In this document: positions 20,918 to 31,168 of the stretch, piece by piece
Layout: each line of letters starts with the position of its first letter
Numbering within the stretch: position 1 is the stretch's first letter
Origin: Rhodococcus xishaensis
GTDB taxonomy: Bacteria > Actinomycetota > Actinomycetes > Mycobacteriales > Mycobacteriaceae
Direction: 5' to 3'
DNA length: 64,000 bases
Assembly (NCBI RefSeq): GCF_004011825.1
Contig: NZ_RKLO01000002.1
Coordinates: 496,001 to 560,000, forward strand
The notes under the pieces: generated by a model
Seen by the model: the letters and a program-made list of their open reading frames with translations, nothing else
Databases searched by the model: none
What the model was told of the DNA's origin: nothing
Program-made: the position numbers and the translations under genes

Positions 20918-22276
20918 GTGCAGCGACGAATCATGGGAATCGAGACCGAGTTCGGTGTCACCTGCACCTTTCACGGTCATCGGCGGCTCAGTCCGGACGA
21001 AGTAGCCCGCTACCTCTTCCGGCGGGTGGTTTCGTGGGGCCGTAGTTCCAACGTGTTCCTGCGCAACGGCGCGCGGCTGTACCTGGACGTCGGATCGCAT
21101 CCCGAGTACGCGACCGCCGAGTGCGACAGCCTGTTGCAGCTCGTGAACCACGACCGCGCGGGCGAGCGGGTGCTCGAGGATCTTCTCGTCGATGCCGAGC
21201 AGCGGCTCGCTGAGGAGGGTATCGGCGGCGACATCTATCTGTTCAAGAACAACACCGACTCGGCCGGCAATTCGTACGGCTGCCACGAGAACTTTCTCGT
21301 GGTGCGGGCGGGGGAGTTCTCCCGAATCTCCGACGTGCTACTCCCGTTCCTGGTGACACGGCAGTTGATCTGCGGTGCCGGGAAGATTCTGCAGACGCCG
21401 AAAGCAGCCACCTTCTGCCTGTCGCAGCGTGCCGAACACATCTGGGAGGGGGTCTCGTCGGCGACCACGCGGTCTCGGCCGATCATCAATACCCGCGACG
21501 AGCCGCACGCCGACGCCGAGAAGTACCGCCGTCTGCATGTCATCGTCGGTGACTCGAACATGTCGGAAACCACCACGATGCTCAAGGCCGGAACGGCCGC
21601 GCTCGTGCTCGAGATGATCGAAGCCGGTGTTCCGTTCCGTGACTTCGCGCTCGACAACCCGATCCGCGCGATCCGCGAGGTGAGTCACGACCTCACGGGG
21701 CGCCGACCGGTGCGCCTGGCCGGTGGAAGGCAGGCCAGTGCGCTCGATATCCAGCGCGAGTACTACTCGCGGGCCGTCGACCATCTGCGTACCCGCGATC
21801 GTGATCCGCAGGTCGATCAGGTGGTCGACCTATGGGGCCGTGCCCTCGATGCGGTGGAGAACCAGGACTTCGCGAAGGTCGACACCGAGATCGACTGGGT
21901 GATCAAGCGCAAACTGTTCCAGCGCTACCAGGACAAGTACGGAATGGAGTTGTCCGATCCCAAGATCGCGCAACTTGATCTGGCGTACCACGACATCAAG
22001 CGGGGGCGCGGCGTCTTCGATCTTCTCCAGCGCAAGGGACTGGCGAAGAGGGTCACCGAAGACGAGACGATCGAAGCGGCGGTCTCGACGCCCCCGCAGA
22101 CGACGCGCGCGAAGCTGCGGGGCGATTTCATTGCTGCGGCGCAAGATGCCGGACGGGACTTCACCGTGGACTGGGTGCACCTCAAGCTGAACGACCAAGC
22201 GCAGCGCACCGTGCTCTGCAAGGATCCGTTCCGGTCGGTGGACGAGCGGGTGGACCGCCTGATCGCCTCCATGTGA
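20918..22276 (+). CDS. pafA: Pup-protein ligase
   Basis: A 452-residue ligase that uses ATP to join the C-terminal Glu of Pup to substrate lysines. It is homologous to Dop and glutamine synthetase. [19 protein letters not shown] holds the metal Glu residues, and [17 protein letters not shown] holds the catalytic Asp. [19 protein letters not shown] and [20 protein letters not shown] follow, and the small C-terminal domain ends [12 protein letters not shown]. The GTG at 20918 matches the N-terminus MQRRIMG known from M. tuberculosis and the -10 spacing. pafBC follow after 73 bp. Confidence 0.98.
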   Translation: MQRRIMGIETEFGVTCTFHGHRRLSPDEVARYLFRRVVSWGRSSNVFLRNGARLYLDVGSHPEYATAECDSLLQLVNHDRAGERVLEDLLVDAEQRLAEEGIGGDIYLFKNNTDSAGNSYGCHENFLVVRAGEFSRISDVLLPFLVTRQLICGAGKILQTPKAATFCLSQRAEHIWEGVSSATTRSRPIINTRDEPHADAEKYRRLHVIVGDSNMSETTTMLKAGTAALVLEMIEAGVPFRDFALDNPIRAIREVSHDLTGRRPVRLAGGRQASALDIQREYYSRAVDHLRTRDRDPQVDQVVDLWGRALDAVENQDFAKVDTEIDWVIKRKLFQRYQDKYGMELSDPKIAQLDLAYHDIKRGRGVFDLLQRKGLAKRVTEDETIEAAVSTPPQTTRAKLRGDFIAAAQDAGRDFTVDWVHLKLNDQAQRTVLCKDPFRSVDERVDRLIASM

Positions 22277-22336
22277 GCGTCGCCGCCGGACGCGCCCTCG
22301 AGTTGCCCTTCGTGCTACCGGTATGTCCGGTGGCAT

Positions 22337-22342
22337 TAGGCT
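22337..22342 (+). promoter_or_regulatory. -10 box for leaderless pafB
   Basis: TAGGCT ends 7 nt before the GTG at 22350. It supports this start over the in-frame ATG at 22323, which would lie upstream of the -10. Confidence 0.5.
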
Positions 22343-22349
22343 CGGCGAC

Positions 22350-23354
22350 GTGGCGATATCCAAAGTCGAGCGGTTGATGAACCTCGTGATCTGCCTGCTC
22401 TCCACACGGCAGTTCCTTACCGCGGAGAAGATCCGGGAGAGCGTGGCCGGGTACAGCGACTCGGCAAGTCACGAAGCGTTCAGTCGGATGTTCGAGCGGG
22501 ACAAGAACGAGCTTCGTGACCTGGGAATTCCGCTGGAAACAGGGCAGGCGAAGGGGTCCTCGGCCGAGGGATACCGCATCAACCGAACCGCCTACGAACT
22601 ACCCGAAGTCGACCTGGATGCCACTGAGGCTGCCGCCGTCGCGGTCGCGGCCCGTTTGTGGGGTTCGCCGGAGATGGTGTCGGCGTCCCAGACTGCATTG
22701 TTGAAGCTGCGCGCGGCTGGGGTTCAGGTCGACTCCGACTTCGAGGCAGTCCCGGTCTCGACCGTCCCGGCCCGCACACGAGGCTCCGAGGACTCGATGC
22801 GAAAGCTCCTCGAGGCGATCGACGCGGGTCGTGCCGTAACCTTCCGGCACCGTAGTGCGCCGACTGAGGAGTTCGCGACTCGAACCGTGCAGCCATGGGG
22901 TGTGGTGACGCTCCGCGGACGCTGGTACCTCGTGGGACACGACGTCGACCGCGACGCGACACGCACGTTCCGGCTGTCGCGCATAGCAGATCCGGTCCAG
23001 GCGATCGGACCGGAGAATGCGGTGCGCAAGCCTCCGGGCATCGATCTGCGAGCGATCGTCGACAAGGTCACCGGGGCCGGATCGGTGACCGGTAGAGCCG
23101 TCGTGTGGGTGACCGCGGGGCGTGCGTTGGAATTGCGACGTCTCGGGACGATGCGTGAATCGCGGGAGTTCGGGGGTCGACCGGGCGAGACCCTCGAGAT
23201 TCCGGTTCGGTCCTGGGAATGGATCGCCCGGCTCATTGCCGGACACGGTGACGACGCTGTCGTGTTGGAACCAGAGTCGCTCCGCTCGAGCGTGCAGGAC
23301 AAACTGCGGTTCGCGGCAGGTGTAGACGTCGATGGCGGGGAGGTGGTCCGGTGA
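22350..23354 (+). CDS. pafB: WYL-domain transcription activator PafB
   Basis: A 334-residue regulator. A DeoR/HTH_11-type winged helix occupies the N-terminus (SKVERLMNLVICLLS, then AEKIRESVAGYSD). A WYL domain follows (RAVTFRHRSAPTEEFATRTV and LRGRWYLVGHDVDRDATRTF), then a WCX region. With PafC it forms the mycobacterial PafBC activator of the RecA-independent DNA-damage response, responding to single-stranded DNA. The start at 22350 matches the conserved VAISKVERL beginning. pafC starts in its stop codon (GTGA). Confidence 0.95.
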   Translation: MAISKVERLMNLVICLLSTRQFLTAEKIRESVAGYSDSASHEAFSRMFERDKNELRDLGIPLETGQAKGSSAEGYRINRTAYELPEVDLDATEAAAVAVAARLWGSPEMVSASQTALLKLRAAGVQVDSDFEAVPVSTVPARTRGSEDSMRKLLEAIDAGRAVTFRHRSAPTEEFATRTVQPWGVVTLRGRWYLVGHDVDRDATRTFRLSRIADPVQAIGPENAVRKPPGIDLRAIVDKVTGAGSVTGRAVVWVTAGRALELRRLGTMRESREFGGRPGETLEIPVRSWEWIARLIAGHGDDAVVLEPESLRSSVQDKLRFAAGVDVDGGEVVR

Positions 23355-24328
23355 GTGTTCGCGTGTCACGCCTGACGCGGCTGTTGAACATGGTGCCGTA
23401 CTTCATGGCAAACCCAGGTATCAGCAAGGAGGAGGCGGCACAGGAACTCGGTGTGACCGTGCCCAACCTCATGAAGGACCTGGATCAGTTGTGGGTCTGC
23501 GGACTCCCTGGGTACAGCCCGGGCGATCTCATCGATCTCTCCTTCGACGAGGACACCGTCACGGTGGTGTTCTCGGCGGGAATGGACCGCCCACTGCGCC
23601 TCACGTCGACGGAAGCGACAGTCCTGTTGGTGGCGCTGCGATCGCTCGCCGAGATGCCTGGGATGGTGGACCCGACCGCCGCCCACGGCGCGATAGCCAA
23701 GATCGAGGCGGCTGCCGGCAACGCTGCGCGGGTGGCGAGCGGTGACAGAGGAGATGCCGACGGTGCATCGGCGCCTGCGCCGGAGTCTATGGTCGTGACG
23801 ACTGTTCGATCGGCCCTGCAGCGCGATCACGCGTTGCGCCTGACGTACTACTCGGCGTCCCGCGACACCGTTTCGGAGCGTGTCGTCGATCCCATCCGTT
23901 CATTGCTCGTCGACGATCAGTCGTATCTGCAGGCTTGGTGCCGTCAGGCCGAGGGCGTCCGGCTGTTTCGTTTCGACCGAATCGACGGAGCCGTCGAGTT
24001 GGACGAGGCATCCGTGCCACCCGCGCAGGCACTCGGAACCGACACCCACCTCGAGCTGTTCAGCGACGACGCCGCCCTGCCGCAGGCCCACCTGCGGATC
24101 TCGGCGGCACACGGTTGGATACTCGACAACTATCCGATGGTCCCGGTGCAGACGTTGCCGGACGGGTCGGTCGAGGTGACGATGCGATACGGCTCCCTGG
24201 AATGGATGGCGCGCCTGGTGTTGGGTTTCGGGTCGGCAGCGACAGTCATCGGACCGACCGACTTGGTCGAGACGGTTCGTGATCGCGCCCGTGCCGCACT
24301 CGCCGCATACGATGCCCTGGAGGTGTGA
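23351..24328 (+). CDS. pafC: WYL-domain transcription activator PafC
   Basis: A 325-residue paralogue and partner of PafB. The winged helix is at the N-terminus (SRLTRLLNMVPYFMANPGIS) and the WYL domain in the middle (ALRLTYYSASRDTVSERVV and DQSYLQAWCRQAEGVRLFRF), followed by a C-terminal WCX domain. The 4-bp overlap with pafB suggests equal synthesis. A weak hairpin follows its stop. Confidence 0.95.
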   Translation: MSVRVSRLTRLLNMVPYFMANPGISKEEAAQELGVTVPNLMKDLDQLWVCGLPGYSPGDLIDLSFDEDTVTVVFSAGMDRPLRLTSTEATVLLVALRSLAEMPGMVDPTAAHGAIAKIEAAAGNAARVASGDRGDADGASAPAPESMVVTTVRSALQRDHALRLTYYSASRDTVSERVVDPIRSLLVDDQSYLQAWCRQAEGVRLFRFDRIDGAVELDEASVPPAQALGTDTHLELFSDDAALPQAHLRISAAHGWILDNYPMVPVQTLPDGSVEVTMRYGSLEWMARLVLGFGSAATVIGPTDLVETVRDRARAALAAYDALEV

Positions 24329-24330
24329 TT

Positions 24331-24364
24331 CCCGACCCGCAGAGACGTCGGGGAGAGTAATTTT
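24331..24364 (+). terminator. weak terminator after pafC
   Basis: CCCGAC (24331-24336) pairs with GTCGGG (24347-24352) around a 10-nt loop; a short AATTTT follows. It begins 3 bp after the pafC stop. The T tract is short, so efficiency is doubtful. Confidence 0.4.
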
Positions 24365-24471
24365 GGGTAGCGGACGTGTGAACCGGTTCGCAGGCAGGTG
24401 CACACCCTGCTCCTGCTGGCAGTGACGTCAGGGTGAACAGGACATTTGCTCCGAGACGGACTCGCTCATGT

Positions 24472-24484
24472 CCGGTAGCATCGT
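24472..24484 (+). promoter_or_regulatory. promoter -10 region for tatA
   Basis: CCGGTAGCATCGT contains the -10 TAGCAT (24476-24481), about 29 nt before the tatA ATG. The identical 13-mer occurs at 40268-40280 upstream of the cobN riboswitch. Confidence 0.5.
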
Positions 24485-24509
24485 CCTGGTCTGACATTTG
24501 GAGGTAATA

Positions 24510-24785
24510 ATGACCGGAGGCTTCAGCCCCTGGCACTGGGCGGTCCTCGCCATAGTGGTCGTCATCCTGTTCGGTTCCAAGAAGCTGCCCGACGCGGCCC
24601 GTGGGCTCGGTAGGTCGCTGCGCATCTTCAAGAGCGAAGTCAAGGAGATGCAGAACGACGGCAACACCTCGGCGGCCCCTGCTGCCGACCCGGCTCCGTC
24701 CGCGCAGTTGCCTTCCGCGCCCGTCGATGCCACCGTCGTCGAGCCCCCCCAGCAGGAGCCCCGCTCGGAGCCGAAGTCGGCCTAG
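24510..24785 (+). CDS. tatA: Sec-independent translocase subunit TatA
   Basis: A 91-residue TatA. A short periplasmic start is followed by one membrane helix ([20 protein letters not shown]) with the [14 protein letters not shown] hinge. Then come an amphipathic helix and a Pro/Ala-rich acidic tail. It multimerises to form the pathway for folded proteins with twin-arginine signals. The ATG at 24510 has GGAGG 5 nt upstream. tatC follows on the same strand. Confidence 0.96.
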   Translation: MTGGFSPWHWAVLAIVVVILFGSKKLPDAARGLGRSLRIFKSEVKEMQNDGNTSAAPAADPAPSAQLPSAPVDATVVEPPQQEPRSEPKSA

Positions 24786-24855
24786 TCCACGTATCACGAG
24801 CATCCGGGGTGACCAGTTCATCCCGGATCACTGCTGACCAAGGCCAGGGCAAATA

Positions 24856-25830
24856 GTGCGAATTCCGTTCGACCCGCGTCGGAGCAGGCGCAAGACAAAC
24901 CCAGACGGCACCATGCCGCTCGTCGAGCATCTGTACGAGCTGCGTACGCGTCTTCTTATTGCTGTCGCGGCGATCGTCGTGACGACGATCATCGGCTTCG
25001 TCTGGTATTCGACCCGGATCCTCGGGATCGAGAGCCTCGGCGAGCTGCTGCGGGGACCGTACTGTTCTCTGCCGGCGGAGAGTCGAGCGGACCTCAGCCC
25101 GGACGGAGCATGTCGACTGCTCGCAACGGGACCTTTCGAGCAGTTCATGCTCCGTCTCAAGGTGGCATTGACCGCCGGGATCGTTCTGGCGTGCCCGATC
25201 TGGCTTTATCAGTTGTGGCGTTTCATCACCCCGGGTCTGCACGCGAAGGAACGCAAATATGCGACCAGTTTCGTGGTCGCGGCATCGGCGTTGTTCGTCT
25301 CGGGTACCGTCCTCGCCTACCTCGTCGTCGCCCAGGCGTTGCACTTCCTCCTGACCATCGGCGACAGCGTCCAGGTCACCGCACTCAGCGGTGCGCAGTA
25401 CTTCGGCTTCGTGATCAACGTTCTGATCATCTTCGGCGTCAGCTTCGAGATTCCGCTGCTGATCGTCGCGCTCAACGTCGTCGGCGTACTTCCGTACGCG
25501 AAGTTGAAGGCATGGCGACGTGGTTTGATCTTCTCGCTGTTCCTCTTCGCGGCGATCGCAACTCCGGGTCAGGATCCATTCACGATGATTGCCCTCGCCG
25601 GCGCGTTGACGGTGCTGCTGGAGTTCGCGATTCAGATAGCGCGTCTGAACGACATGCGGAAGGCCCGGAAGGAGGCCCAGGATCTGGCCGGCCTTTCGGA
25701 CGAGGAGGCGTCCTCGATCTCGGCGCCCAGCCCGATCGGTGATGTCACACCCGTTCAGCCGTCGGCGGCGCCTGGTGCCAGCTCTTCGCAGGACCACAAC
25801 ACTCCGCGGGACTACTCGGACACACTGTGA
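24856..25830 (+). CDS. tatC: Sec-independent translocase subunit TatC
   Basis: A 324-residue TatC with six membrane segments that recognises twin-arginine signal peptides. [17 protein letters not shown] is the conserved N-terminal cytoplasmic motif with the Glu that contacts the signal. FKVALTAG-like ([20 protein letters not shown]) and [14 protein letters not shown] are family landmarks. A Ser/Pro-rich cytoplasmic tail of about 55 residues follows the last helix. The helicase gene starts in its stop codon (GTGA). Confidence 0.96.
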   Translation: MRIPFDPRRSRRKTNPDGTMPLVEHLYELRTRLLIAVAAIVVTTIIGFVWYSTRILGIESLGELLRGPYCSLPAESRADLSPDGACRLLATGPFEQFMLRLKVALTAGIVLACPIWLYQLWRFITPGLHAKERKYATSFVVAASALFVSGTVLAYLVVAQALHFLLTIGDSVQVTALSGAQYFGFVINVLIIFGVSFEIPLLIVALNVVGVLPYAKLKAWRRGLIFSLFLFAAIATPGQDPFTMIALAGALTVLLEFAIQIARLNDMRKARKEAQDLAGLSDEEASSISAPSPIGDVTPVQPSAAPGASSSQDHNTPRDYSDTL

Positions 25831-28517
25831 GGTCCAGGACTCAACTCGATGCGTTCACGCGGCAGCTGAGCTTTCCACTCGACCCGTTTCAGATCGAGGC
25901 ATGTGCTGCCCTCGAAGCCGGGCATGGAGTGCTGGTGTGCGCACCCACCGGTGCGGGTAAGACGGTCGTCGGTGAGTTCGCGGTCCACCTTGCCCTCGAG
26001 TCCGGACGCAAGTGCTTCTACACGACACCCATCAAGGCCCTCAGCAATCAGAAGTACGCAGACCTGACCGACCGGTACGGCAAGGACGCGGTGGGACTCC
26101 TGACCGGCGACACGAGCATCAATTCGGATGCGCCTGTCGTCGTCATGACGACCGAGGTGCTGCGGAACATGCTGTATGCAGAGTCGCCGACGCTGCAGGG
26201 GCTCTCGCACGTCGTGATGGATGAGGTGCACTTCCTCGCCGACCGGTTCCGCGGGGCGGTGTGGGAAGAGGTGATCCTGAACCTGCCCGAGGACGTCCGT
26301 CTGGTCAGCCTGTCGGCGACGGTCAGCAACGCCGAGGAGTTCGGTGCGTGGATGGAGGCGGTCCGTGGTGACACCACGATCGTCGTGGACGAGACTCGTC
26401 CGATTCCTCTGTGGCAGCACGTCCTGGTCGGTCGTCGGCTGTTCGACCTGTTCGACGCCAAGGTGACTTCGACCGGTGGCCGTGAACTCGTCATCGACCC
26501 CGATCTGGTGCGCCATGTCAAGCGGCGCGTCGCACTCGACCGGGTGGACTCGTGGCAGCCGAGGGACAGGGGGCGTTCGAGCGACTTCCGCCCACTGACG
26601 CGGCCGGAAGTGGTCGCGCGTCTCGACGAGGAGGGTCTGCTTCCGGCGATCACCTTCATCTTCAGCCGTGCCGGTTGCGAGGCCGCTCTCACCCAATGCG
26701 TCCGTTCCCGCCTGCGGTTGACGACGCCGGAGCAGACCGCACGCATTCGTGAAATCGCCGAGAAACACACGCGGGACATACCGCGAGCCGACCTCGAGGT
26801 GCTCGGCTACTGGAGTTGGCGGGAGGCGCTGGAACGGGGATTCGCCGCGCACCATGCCGGCATGCTGCCGGCGTTCCGTGAGGCCGTGGAGGAGTTGTTC
26901 GTCGGTGGGCTCGTCCGAGCGGTGTTCGCCACCGAAACCCTCGCTCTGGGCATCAACATGCCCGCCCGCTCGGTCGTGCTGGAACGGCTCGTCAAGTACA
27001 ACGGCGATACGCATGCCGAACTCACACCGGGCGAGTACACGCAGCTGACCGGTCGAGCCGGCCGACGCGGTATCGATGTCGAGGGACACGCCGTGGTGCT
27101 GTGGCGGCCCGGCGTCGAACCGACCGACGTCGCTGGTCTCGCCTCGACGCGGACTTTCCCGCTACGCAGTTCGTTCCGACCCGGCTACAACATGTCGATC
27201 AATCTGATCGACCGGATGGGTGCCGCACAATCGCGGGCGTTGCTGGAGCGGTCGTTCGCACAGTTCCAAGCGGACCGCTCGGTGGTCGGCTGGACGGGCG
27301 GGATCGAGCGCAATGAGCGGGCGTTGGGCGAGTTGCGGGAGCGTCTGGGCGGTGCGGATGGAGAGATGTTCGAGTACATCCAACTGCGGGAGCGGTTGCG
27401 GAGCCGCGAACGCATGCTCGAGCGGCAGAAGCGGGCCGACCGGCGCGGGCTGGCGGTACGGTCGTTGGCCGCGCTTCGGCGGGGCGACGTCATCGGAATT
27501 CCGGTGGGCAAGCGGTCCGGGCTCGCGGTGGTACTCGAGACCGATCAGGATCGCGCCGATCCGCGACCTCTCGTGCTCACCGAGGACAAGTGGGCGGGAC
27601 GGATAAGTGCCGCGGACTTCCCGGTGCCCGCCCGTCCGCTGGGCCGGATGAGGCTGCCGCGCCGCGTGGACCACCGTACGGCGCGGGCACGCCGCGACCT
27701 CGTCTCGGCGCTGCGCAGTACTGGCATCACCGCTCCGCGGAAGCCCAAGCGAGCCAAGGGCGGACGTGAGGATGCCGAGGTCGCCGAGTTGCGGAAGGCA
27801 CTGCGCGCGCACCCTTGTCATTCCAGATCGGATCGCGAGCAGCTGTGCCGGGTCGGCGAGCGGTACAACCGCCTCGATCGCGAGACCGAATCGATGCGCC
27901 AGAAGGCCGCTGCAACGACCAACTCACTGGCGCGCAACTTCGACCGGATCGTCACTTTGCTCACGGAGTGGGGATACATTGCGGCCGGTGAGCATCCCGA
28001 GGCATCTGAGGAAGGGCGACGACTCGGCCGGATCTACTGCGAGAGTGACCTTCTCGTAGCGGAGTGTCTGCGACGCGGTGTCTGGAACGGACTGACACCG
28101 GCCGAGCTCGCAGCAGTCGTCTCGTGCGTCGTCTACGAATCCCGCCAGGACGCCGACACCACCGACAGCGGACCCACCGCAGCGATCCGTCGGGCACTGG
28201 CGGAGACGGTCCGCGTGTGGGGAGAGATCAGTGCAGAAGAGATCCGGCACAAGCTTGCACCGACCCGCGAACCCGACGCGGGGTTCGTCTCCGCCGTCTA
28301 TGCGTGGGCGAACGAATCGTCACTCATGGACGCGCTGGTATCGGCAGGTTCCGGGGGGAAGGAGTTGTCGGCGGGCGACTTCGTCCGATGGTGTCGCCAG
28401 GTGATCGACCTTCTCGATCAGGTTCAATCCACCGCATCCGAGCCTTCCGTCGCCAAGGCGGCGGCGCAGGCCGTCGGGTCGATCCGCCGCGGTGTCGTGG
28501 CGGTAGCCGCCACATGA
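25827..28517 (+). CDS. helY: Ski2-like DEAD/DEAH-box helicase HelY
   Basis: An 896-residue superfamily 2 helicase. Walker A is [14 protein letters not shown] near residue 38, motif [12 protein letters not shown] near 133, motif [11 protein letters not shown], and motif [14 protein letters not shown]. The C-terminal region resembles the Mtr4/Ski2 (DSHCT) domain (residues about 740-890). Probable role is RNA unwinding or turnover; direct evidence for the actinobacterial protein is limited. It is translationally coupled to tatC, an arrangement also known in M. tuberculosis. Confidence 0.92.
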   Translation: MRSRTQLDAFTRQLSFPLDPFQIEACAALEAGHGVLVCAPTGAGKTVVGEFAVHLALESGRKCFYTTPIKALSNQKYADLTDRYGKDAVGLLTGDTSINSDAPVVVMTTEVLRNMLYAESPTLQGLSHVVMDEVHFLADRFRGAVWEEVILNLPEDVRLVSLSATVSNAEEFGAWMEAVRGDTTIVVDETRPIPLWQHVLVGRRLFDLFDAKVTSTGGRELVIDPDLVRHVKRRVALDRVDSWQPRDRGRSSDFRPLTRPEVVARLDEEGLLPAITFIFSRAGCEAALTQCVRSRLRLTTPEQTARIREIAEKHTRDIPRADLEVLGYWSWREALERGFAAHHAGMLPAFREAVEELFVGGLVRAVFATETLALGINMPARSVVLERLVKYNGDTHAELTPGEYTQLTGRAGRRGIDVEGHAVVLWRPGVEPTDVAGLASTRTFPLRSSFRPGYNMSINLIDRMGAAQSRALLERSFAQFQADRSVVGWTGGIERNERALGELRERLGGADGEMFEYIQLRERLRSRERMLERQKRADRRGLAVRSLAALRRGDVIGIPVGKRSGLAVVLETDQDRADPRPLVLTEDKWAGRISAADFPVPARPLGRMRLPRRVDHRTARARRDLVSALRSTGITAPRKPKRAKGGREDAEVAELRKALRAHPCHSRSDREQLCRVGERYNRLDRETESMRQKAAATTNSLARNFDRIVTLLTEWGYIAAGEHPEASEEGRRLGRIYCESDLLVAECLRRGVWNGLTPAELAAVVSCVVYESRQDADTTDSGPTAAIRRALAETVRVWGEISAEEIRHKLAPTREPDAGFVSAVYAWANESSLMDALVSAGSGGKELSAGDFVRWCRQVIDLLDQVQSTASEPSVAKAAAQAVGSIRRGVVAVAAT

Positions 28518-28641
28518 GCCAGCTTTCGGGAGTTGAGAGGTACCGAGGGCCCTACCGGATCTCGTCGCAAGGATGTTGACTGGCCTTGTGTAGGCCTTTC
28601 CTCCGCATTTCGTCGTGGCGCTACACGAGAGGAGTTTGGAC

Positions 28642-28905
28642 ATGGACGCGAAGCAGTGGACCGTGGATATCTCCATTGATGAGGATGAGCGGCAGACTCG
28701 GTCGACTGCGCGACTGCATGCCGGGGACACCACCTTCGTCGGTGTGGGGTTGGCGCGTAGAAACCCGAGTGACCGGAACGTCCCGGAGATCGGCGACGAA
28801 CTAGCGACGGCCCGTGCCCTCGCGGACCTTTCGCACCAGTTGATCGACGCCACAGTCAGCGACATCGAGGGGATCACGAATGCCCCGGTGCATCTCACCG
28901 AGTAG
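28642..28905 (+). CDS. DUF1876 (dsRBD-fold) small protein
   Basis: An 87-residue protein of the DUF1876 family (WTVDISIDEDERQTRSTARL, then GVGLARRNPSDRNVPEIGDE). M. tuberculosis members include Rv1738 and Rv2632c; Rv1738 is dormancy-induced and its fold resembles ribosome hibernation factors. A similar role here is only an inference. The ATG at 28642 has GAGAGGAG upstream. It lies alone, 124 bp after helY. Confidence 0.85.
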   Translation: MDAKQWTVDISIDEDERQTRSTARLHAGDTTFVGVGLARRNPSDRNVPEIGDELATARALADLSHQLIDATVSDIEGITNAPVHLTE

Positions 28906-29010
28906 CAGCGGGTAACGGGGCTCGCACCGCTCTCGTACGTCACGGTGATCGGACGGCGGTGCGCGGATGTTCCCGTGCGCGGGGGCCGACGGGCCGCATC
29001 GGCCTGGATC

Positions 29011-29039
29011 CTGCGTAGAGTGTCGATGAATCTACGCAG
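29011..29039 (+). promoter_or_regulatory. perfect 9-bp hairpin abutting a ribosome site
   Basis: CTGCGTAGA (29011-29019) and TCTACGCAG (29031-29039) form a perfect stem with an 11-nt loop. The ribosome site GGAGGAG begins at 29040, so the structure could control translation of the PH-domain gene. A TAGAGT within it could alternatively be a -10. Confidence 0.5.
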
Positions 29040-29056
29040 GGAGGAGACCCGCCGCA

Positions 29057-29434
29057 ATGGGTTTGATGGATGGGTTGATGGGCAATGCGGGGGTCATCGA
29101 CCCGGGTACGGCCAACGAAGAGTTCGGCAAGTTGCTGGGGCACGGTGAGCAGATCCACGGGGCATACAGGCTGGTCCGCGATTCGTTCGTGTTCACCGAT
29201 CGCCGTTTGATTCTCGTTGACAAGCAGGGCATCACCGGCCGCAAGGTCGAATACCACAGCTTCTTCTACAAGTCGATCACCCACTTCTCGGTCGAGACGG
29301 CGGGATCGTTCGACCTCGACGCCGAGTTGAAGATCTGGATCTCGGGCTCGGCGACCCCGATTCAGAAGCAGTTCTCGAAGGCCGTCGATATCTACCAGGT
29401 TCAGGCTCTGCTCGCGCACTTTGTTGCGTCGTAG
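29057..29434 (+). CDS. bacterial PH-domain protein
   Basis: A 125-residue protein. After a Gly/Met-rich start (MGLMDGLMGNAGVIDP) comes a bacterial pleckstrin-homology-like fold: DSFVFTDRRLILVDKQGITG, VEYHSFFYKSITHFSVETAG, and LDAELKIWISGSATPIQKQF, ending in a helix. Families of this type (PF08000) are soluble and form pentamers; their ligand is unknown. The ATG is preceded by GGAGGAG. A hairpin directly precedes this site, and tandem 17-bp repeats follow the stop. Confidence 0.83.
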   Translation: MGLMDGLMGNAGVIDPGTANEEFGKLLGHGEQIHGAYRLVRDSFVFTDRRLILVDKQGITGRKVEYHSFFYKSITHFSVETAGSFDLDAELKIWISGSATPIQKQFSKAVDIYQVQALLAHFVAS

Positions 29435-29441
29435 GCCGGCG

Positions 29442-29509
29442 GTACCGGAGGCAGCGCCGTACCGGAGATAGTGCAGTACCGGAGACAGTGCAGTACTGAA
29501 GACGAGGGA
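29442..29509 (+). repeat. 17-bp tandem repeats
   Basis: Four consecutive 17-bp units start at 29442, 29459, 29476 and 29493. Units 2 and 3 (starting GTACCGGAGA) differ at one base; unit 1 is close and unit 4 is decayed. They fill the 83-bp gap between the PH-domain gene and the DUF4333 gene, ending just before the latter's ribosome site. Confidence 0.75.
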
Positions 29510-29517
29510 GATTCGAT

Positions 29518-30156
29518 GTGAGCGGAACCCAGGAACCGAACGAATCGAACGATCAGTGGCAGGCGCCTCCGGGGCCGCCGCCGACCGCGACCGGGCAGTT
29601 CCAGCAGCCGCTGCCGACTGCCCATGCAGCTGACCTTCACCCTGGCGGCGCGTACGCCCCGGCACCAGGACACCCGCTTCCGCACGGACAGGCCTCTGCC
29701 TGGGCTCAGCCGAATCCCGGTGCGCCCGTTACGAATCAGTATGCCACGCAGCCGTGGGGCGGTCAGCCCGGGTACCCACAGGGCCAGTTCATCGGAGGGC
29801 CACCGAATCAGTGGGTTCCGCCCTCGGGACCATCGTCCGCCGACAGGATGAAGCCCTGGATGTGGGTCGGAGTCGGTCTGGTCGCGGGTTTTGTGATCGC
29901 AGTCCTGGTACTGCTCGTCGCTGGAGTCTTCGGTGAGAAGACTCTCGACCAGGCGGCCGTGCAAAAGGGTGTCGAGGAGATCGTCATCGAGTCGTACGGT
30001 GCCCGTACCGTCACCGGCGTGAGCTGCCCGCCCGAGCAGAAAGTGATACCGGGGGCGTGGTTCGAATGCGACTTGACGGTGGACGGCAGGCCCAGAACGG
30101 TGAGGGTGACGTTCACGGACACCGACGGTACGTACGAGGTCGCTCGGCCCAAGTAG
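29518..30156 (+). CDS. DUF4333 membrane-anchored protein
   Basis: A 212-residue protein. The first 105 residues are Pro/Gln/Gly-rich and probably disordered and cytoplasmic. One membrane helix follows (MWVGVGLVAGFVIAVLVLLV, about 113-135). The outer part is a DUF4333 domain with VTGVSCPPEQKVIPG and FECDLTVDGRPRTVRVTFTD; its two Cys could pair. It occupies the place of Rv2091c in M. tuberculosis as I recall. Start is the GTG at 29518 with GAGGGAG upstream. Function unknown. Confidence 0.82.
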   Translation: MSGTQEPNESNDQWQAPPGPPPTATGQFQQPLPTAHAADLHPGGAYAPAPGHPLPHGQASAWAQPNPGAPVTNQYATQPWGGQPGYPQGQFIGGPPNQWVPPSGPSSADRMKPWMWVGVGLVAGFVIAVLVLLVAGVFGEKTLDQAAVQKGVEEIVIESYGARTVTGVSCPPEQKVIPGAWFECDLTVDGRPRTVRVTFTDTDGTYEVARPK

Positions 30157-30171
30157 GTTGCCGCCGAGTGG

Positions 30172-31131
30172 CTACGGGAGTTCGGCGGTCTGGCTGGTGG
30201 CTGCGCAGGCGGCCACCAGCCGGGCAACGGAACGTTCGATGGCGAGACCGGCGGCGATGCGGGCGAGCCGATCGGCATGGACCGGGCTCGCCGGCAGCCT
30301 GTCGGGTCGCGAAAGCTGGACATCGGCATCGGTGACGACCCTCACCACGGGCAGGGCCGCGTCGATGTAGTCGGCGGCGCCCGACAGTTTGGCGCGGACC
30401 CCCTTCGCGATATCGGTGGTCGGGTCCAGCGCGGCCGCCCGGAGTTGCCCGAGGGAACCATGCCGTAACAGCAGTGTCGATGCGGTCTTTTCTCCGACCC
30501 CCTTGACCCCGGGCAGGCCGTCGGACGAATCGCCTCGCAGCAGAGCAAGTTCGGCGTAGGCGTCACCCGCACGGTGCGTGGGTATCCCGTATCTCGTGGA
30601 GACCTCGGCGGGCCCGAACAACTCGGCCTTGGCCAACCCGCGGCCCACATACAGCACCCGGACAGGAACCGGATCGTCGGAGACGACCTGAAGCAGGTCC
30701 CGATCGCCGCTGACCACCACGACGTCGTCCTTCTTCTCCTGCGCGGCAAGGGTTCCCAGTACGTCGTCAGCCTCGAGCCCGTCGGCGCCGGCGGTCGCAA
30801 TGCCCATCGCGTCCAGAACGTCCATGATCATGTCGACCTGTGGAGTGAGGGTTTGCGGGACGTCCTCGACGGTGCCGTCCGACTGTTCCGCCACACGATG
30901 CGCCTTGTACGAGGGCACGGCATCCACCCGGAATCGGGGGCGCCAGTCCAGATCGAGGCACACCGCGAGCCGGGACGGCTGCGTCCGGGTGATCAGCGCG
31001 GCCACCATGTCGGTGAATCCGCGCACAGCGTTGACAGGACGGCCGTCCGGGGAGGTCATCGATTCGGGCAATGCGTAGAAGGCCCGGAACCACAGACTTG
31101 CACCGTCCAACAGCAGCAATGGCCCAGTCAT
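30172..31131 (-). CDS. 5'-3' exonuclease (Pol I N-domain-like)
   Basis: A 319-residue stand-alone FEN/Pol I-type 5'-3' exonuclease. It has [19 protein letters not shown] at the start, the acidic metal-site segment [29 protein letters not shown], and the helix-hairpin-helix [16 protein letters not shown]. It should remove 5' flaps or primers. ATG at 31131 is chosen; another in-frame ATG is at 31140. It is divergent from the M24 peptidase with 37 bp between starts. Confidence 0.92.
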   Translation of the reverse strand: MTGPLLLLDGASLWFRAFYALPESMTSPDGRPVNAVRGFTDMVAALITRTQPSRLAVCLDLDWRPRFRVDAVPSYKAHRVAEQSDGTVEDVPQTLTPQVDMIMDVLDAMGIATAGADGLEADDVLGTLAAQEKKDDVVVVSGDRDLLQVVSDDPVPVRVLYVGRGLAKAELFGPAEVSTRYGIPTHRAGDAYAELALLRGDSSDGLPGVKGVGEKTASTLLLRHGSLGQLRAAALDPTTDIAKGVRAKLSGAADYIDAALPVVRVVTDADVQLSRPDRLPASPVHADRLARIAAGLAIERSVARLVAACAATSQTAELP

Positions 31132-31155
31132 GCGCCCCATCCTGCCAAACGGCAC

Positions 31156-31161
31156 TAGCCT
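31156..31161 (+). promoter_or_regulatory. -10 box for leaderless M24 peptidase gene
   Basis: TAGCCT ends 7 nt before the ATG at 31169. Confidence 0.5.
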
Positions 31162-31168
31162 GATCCCC

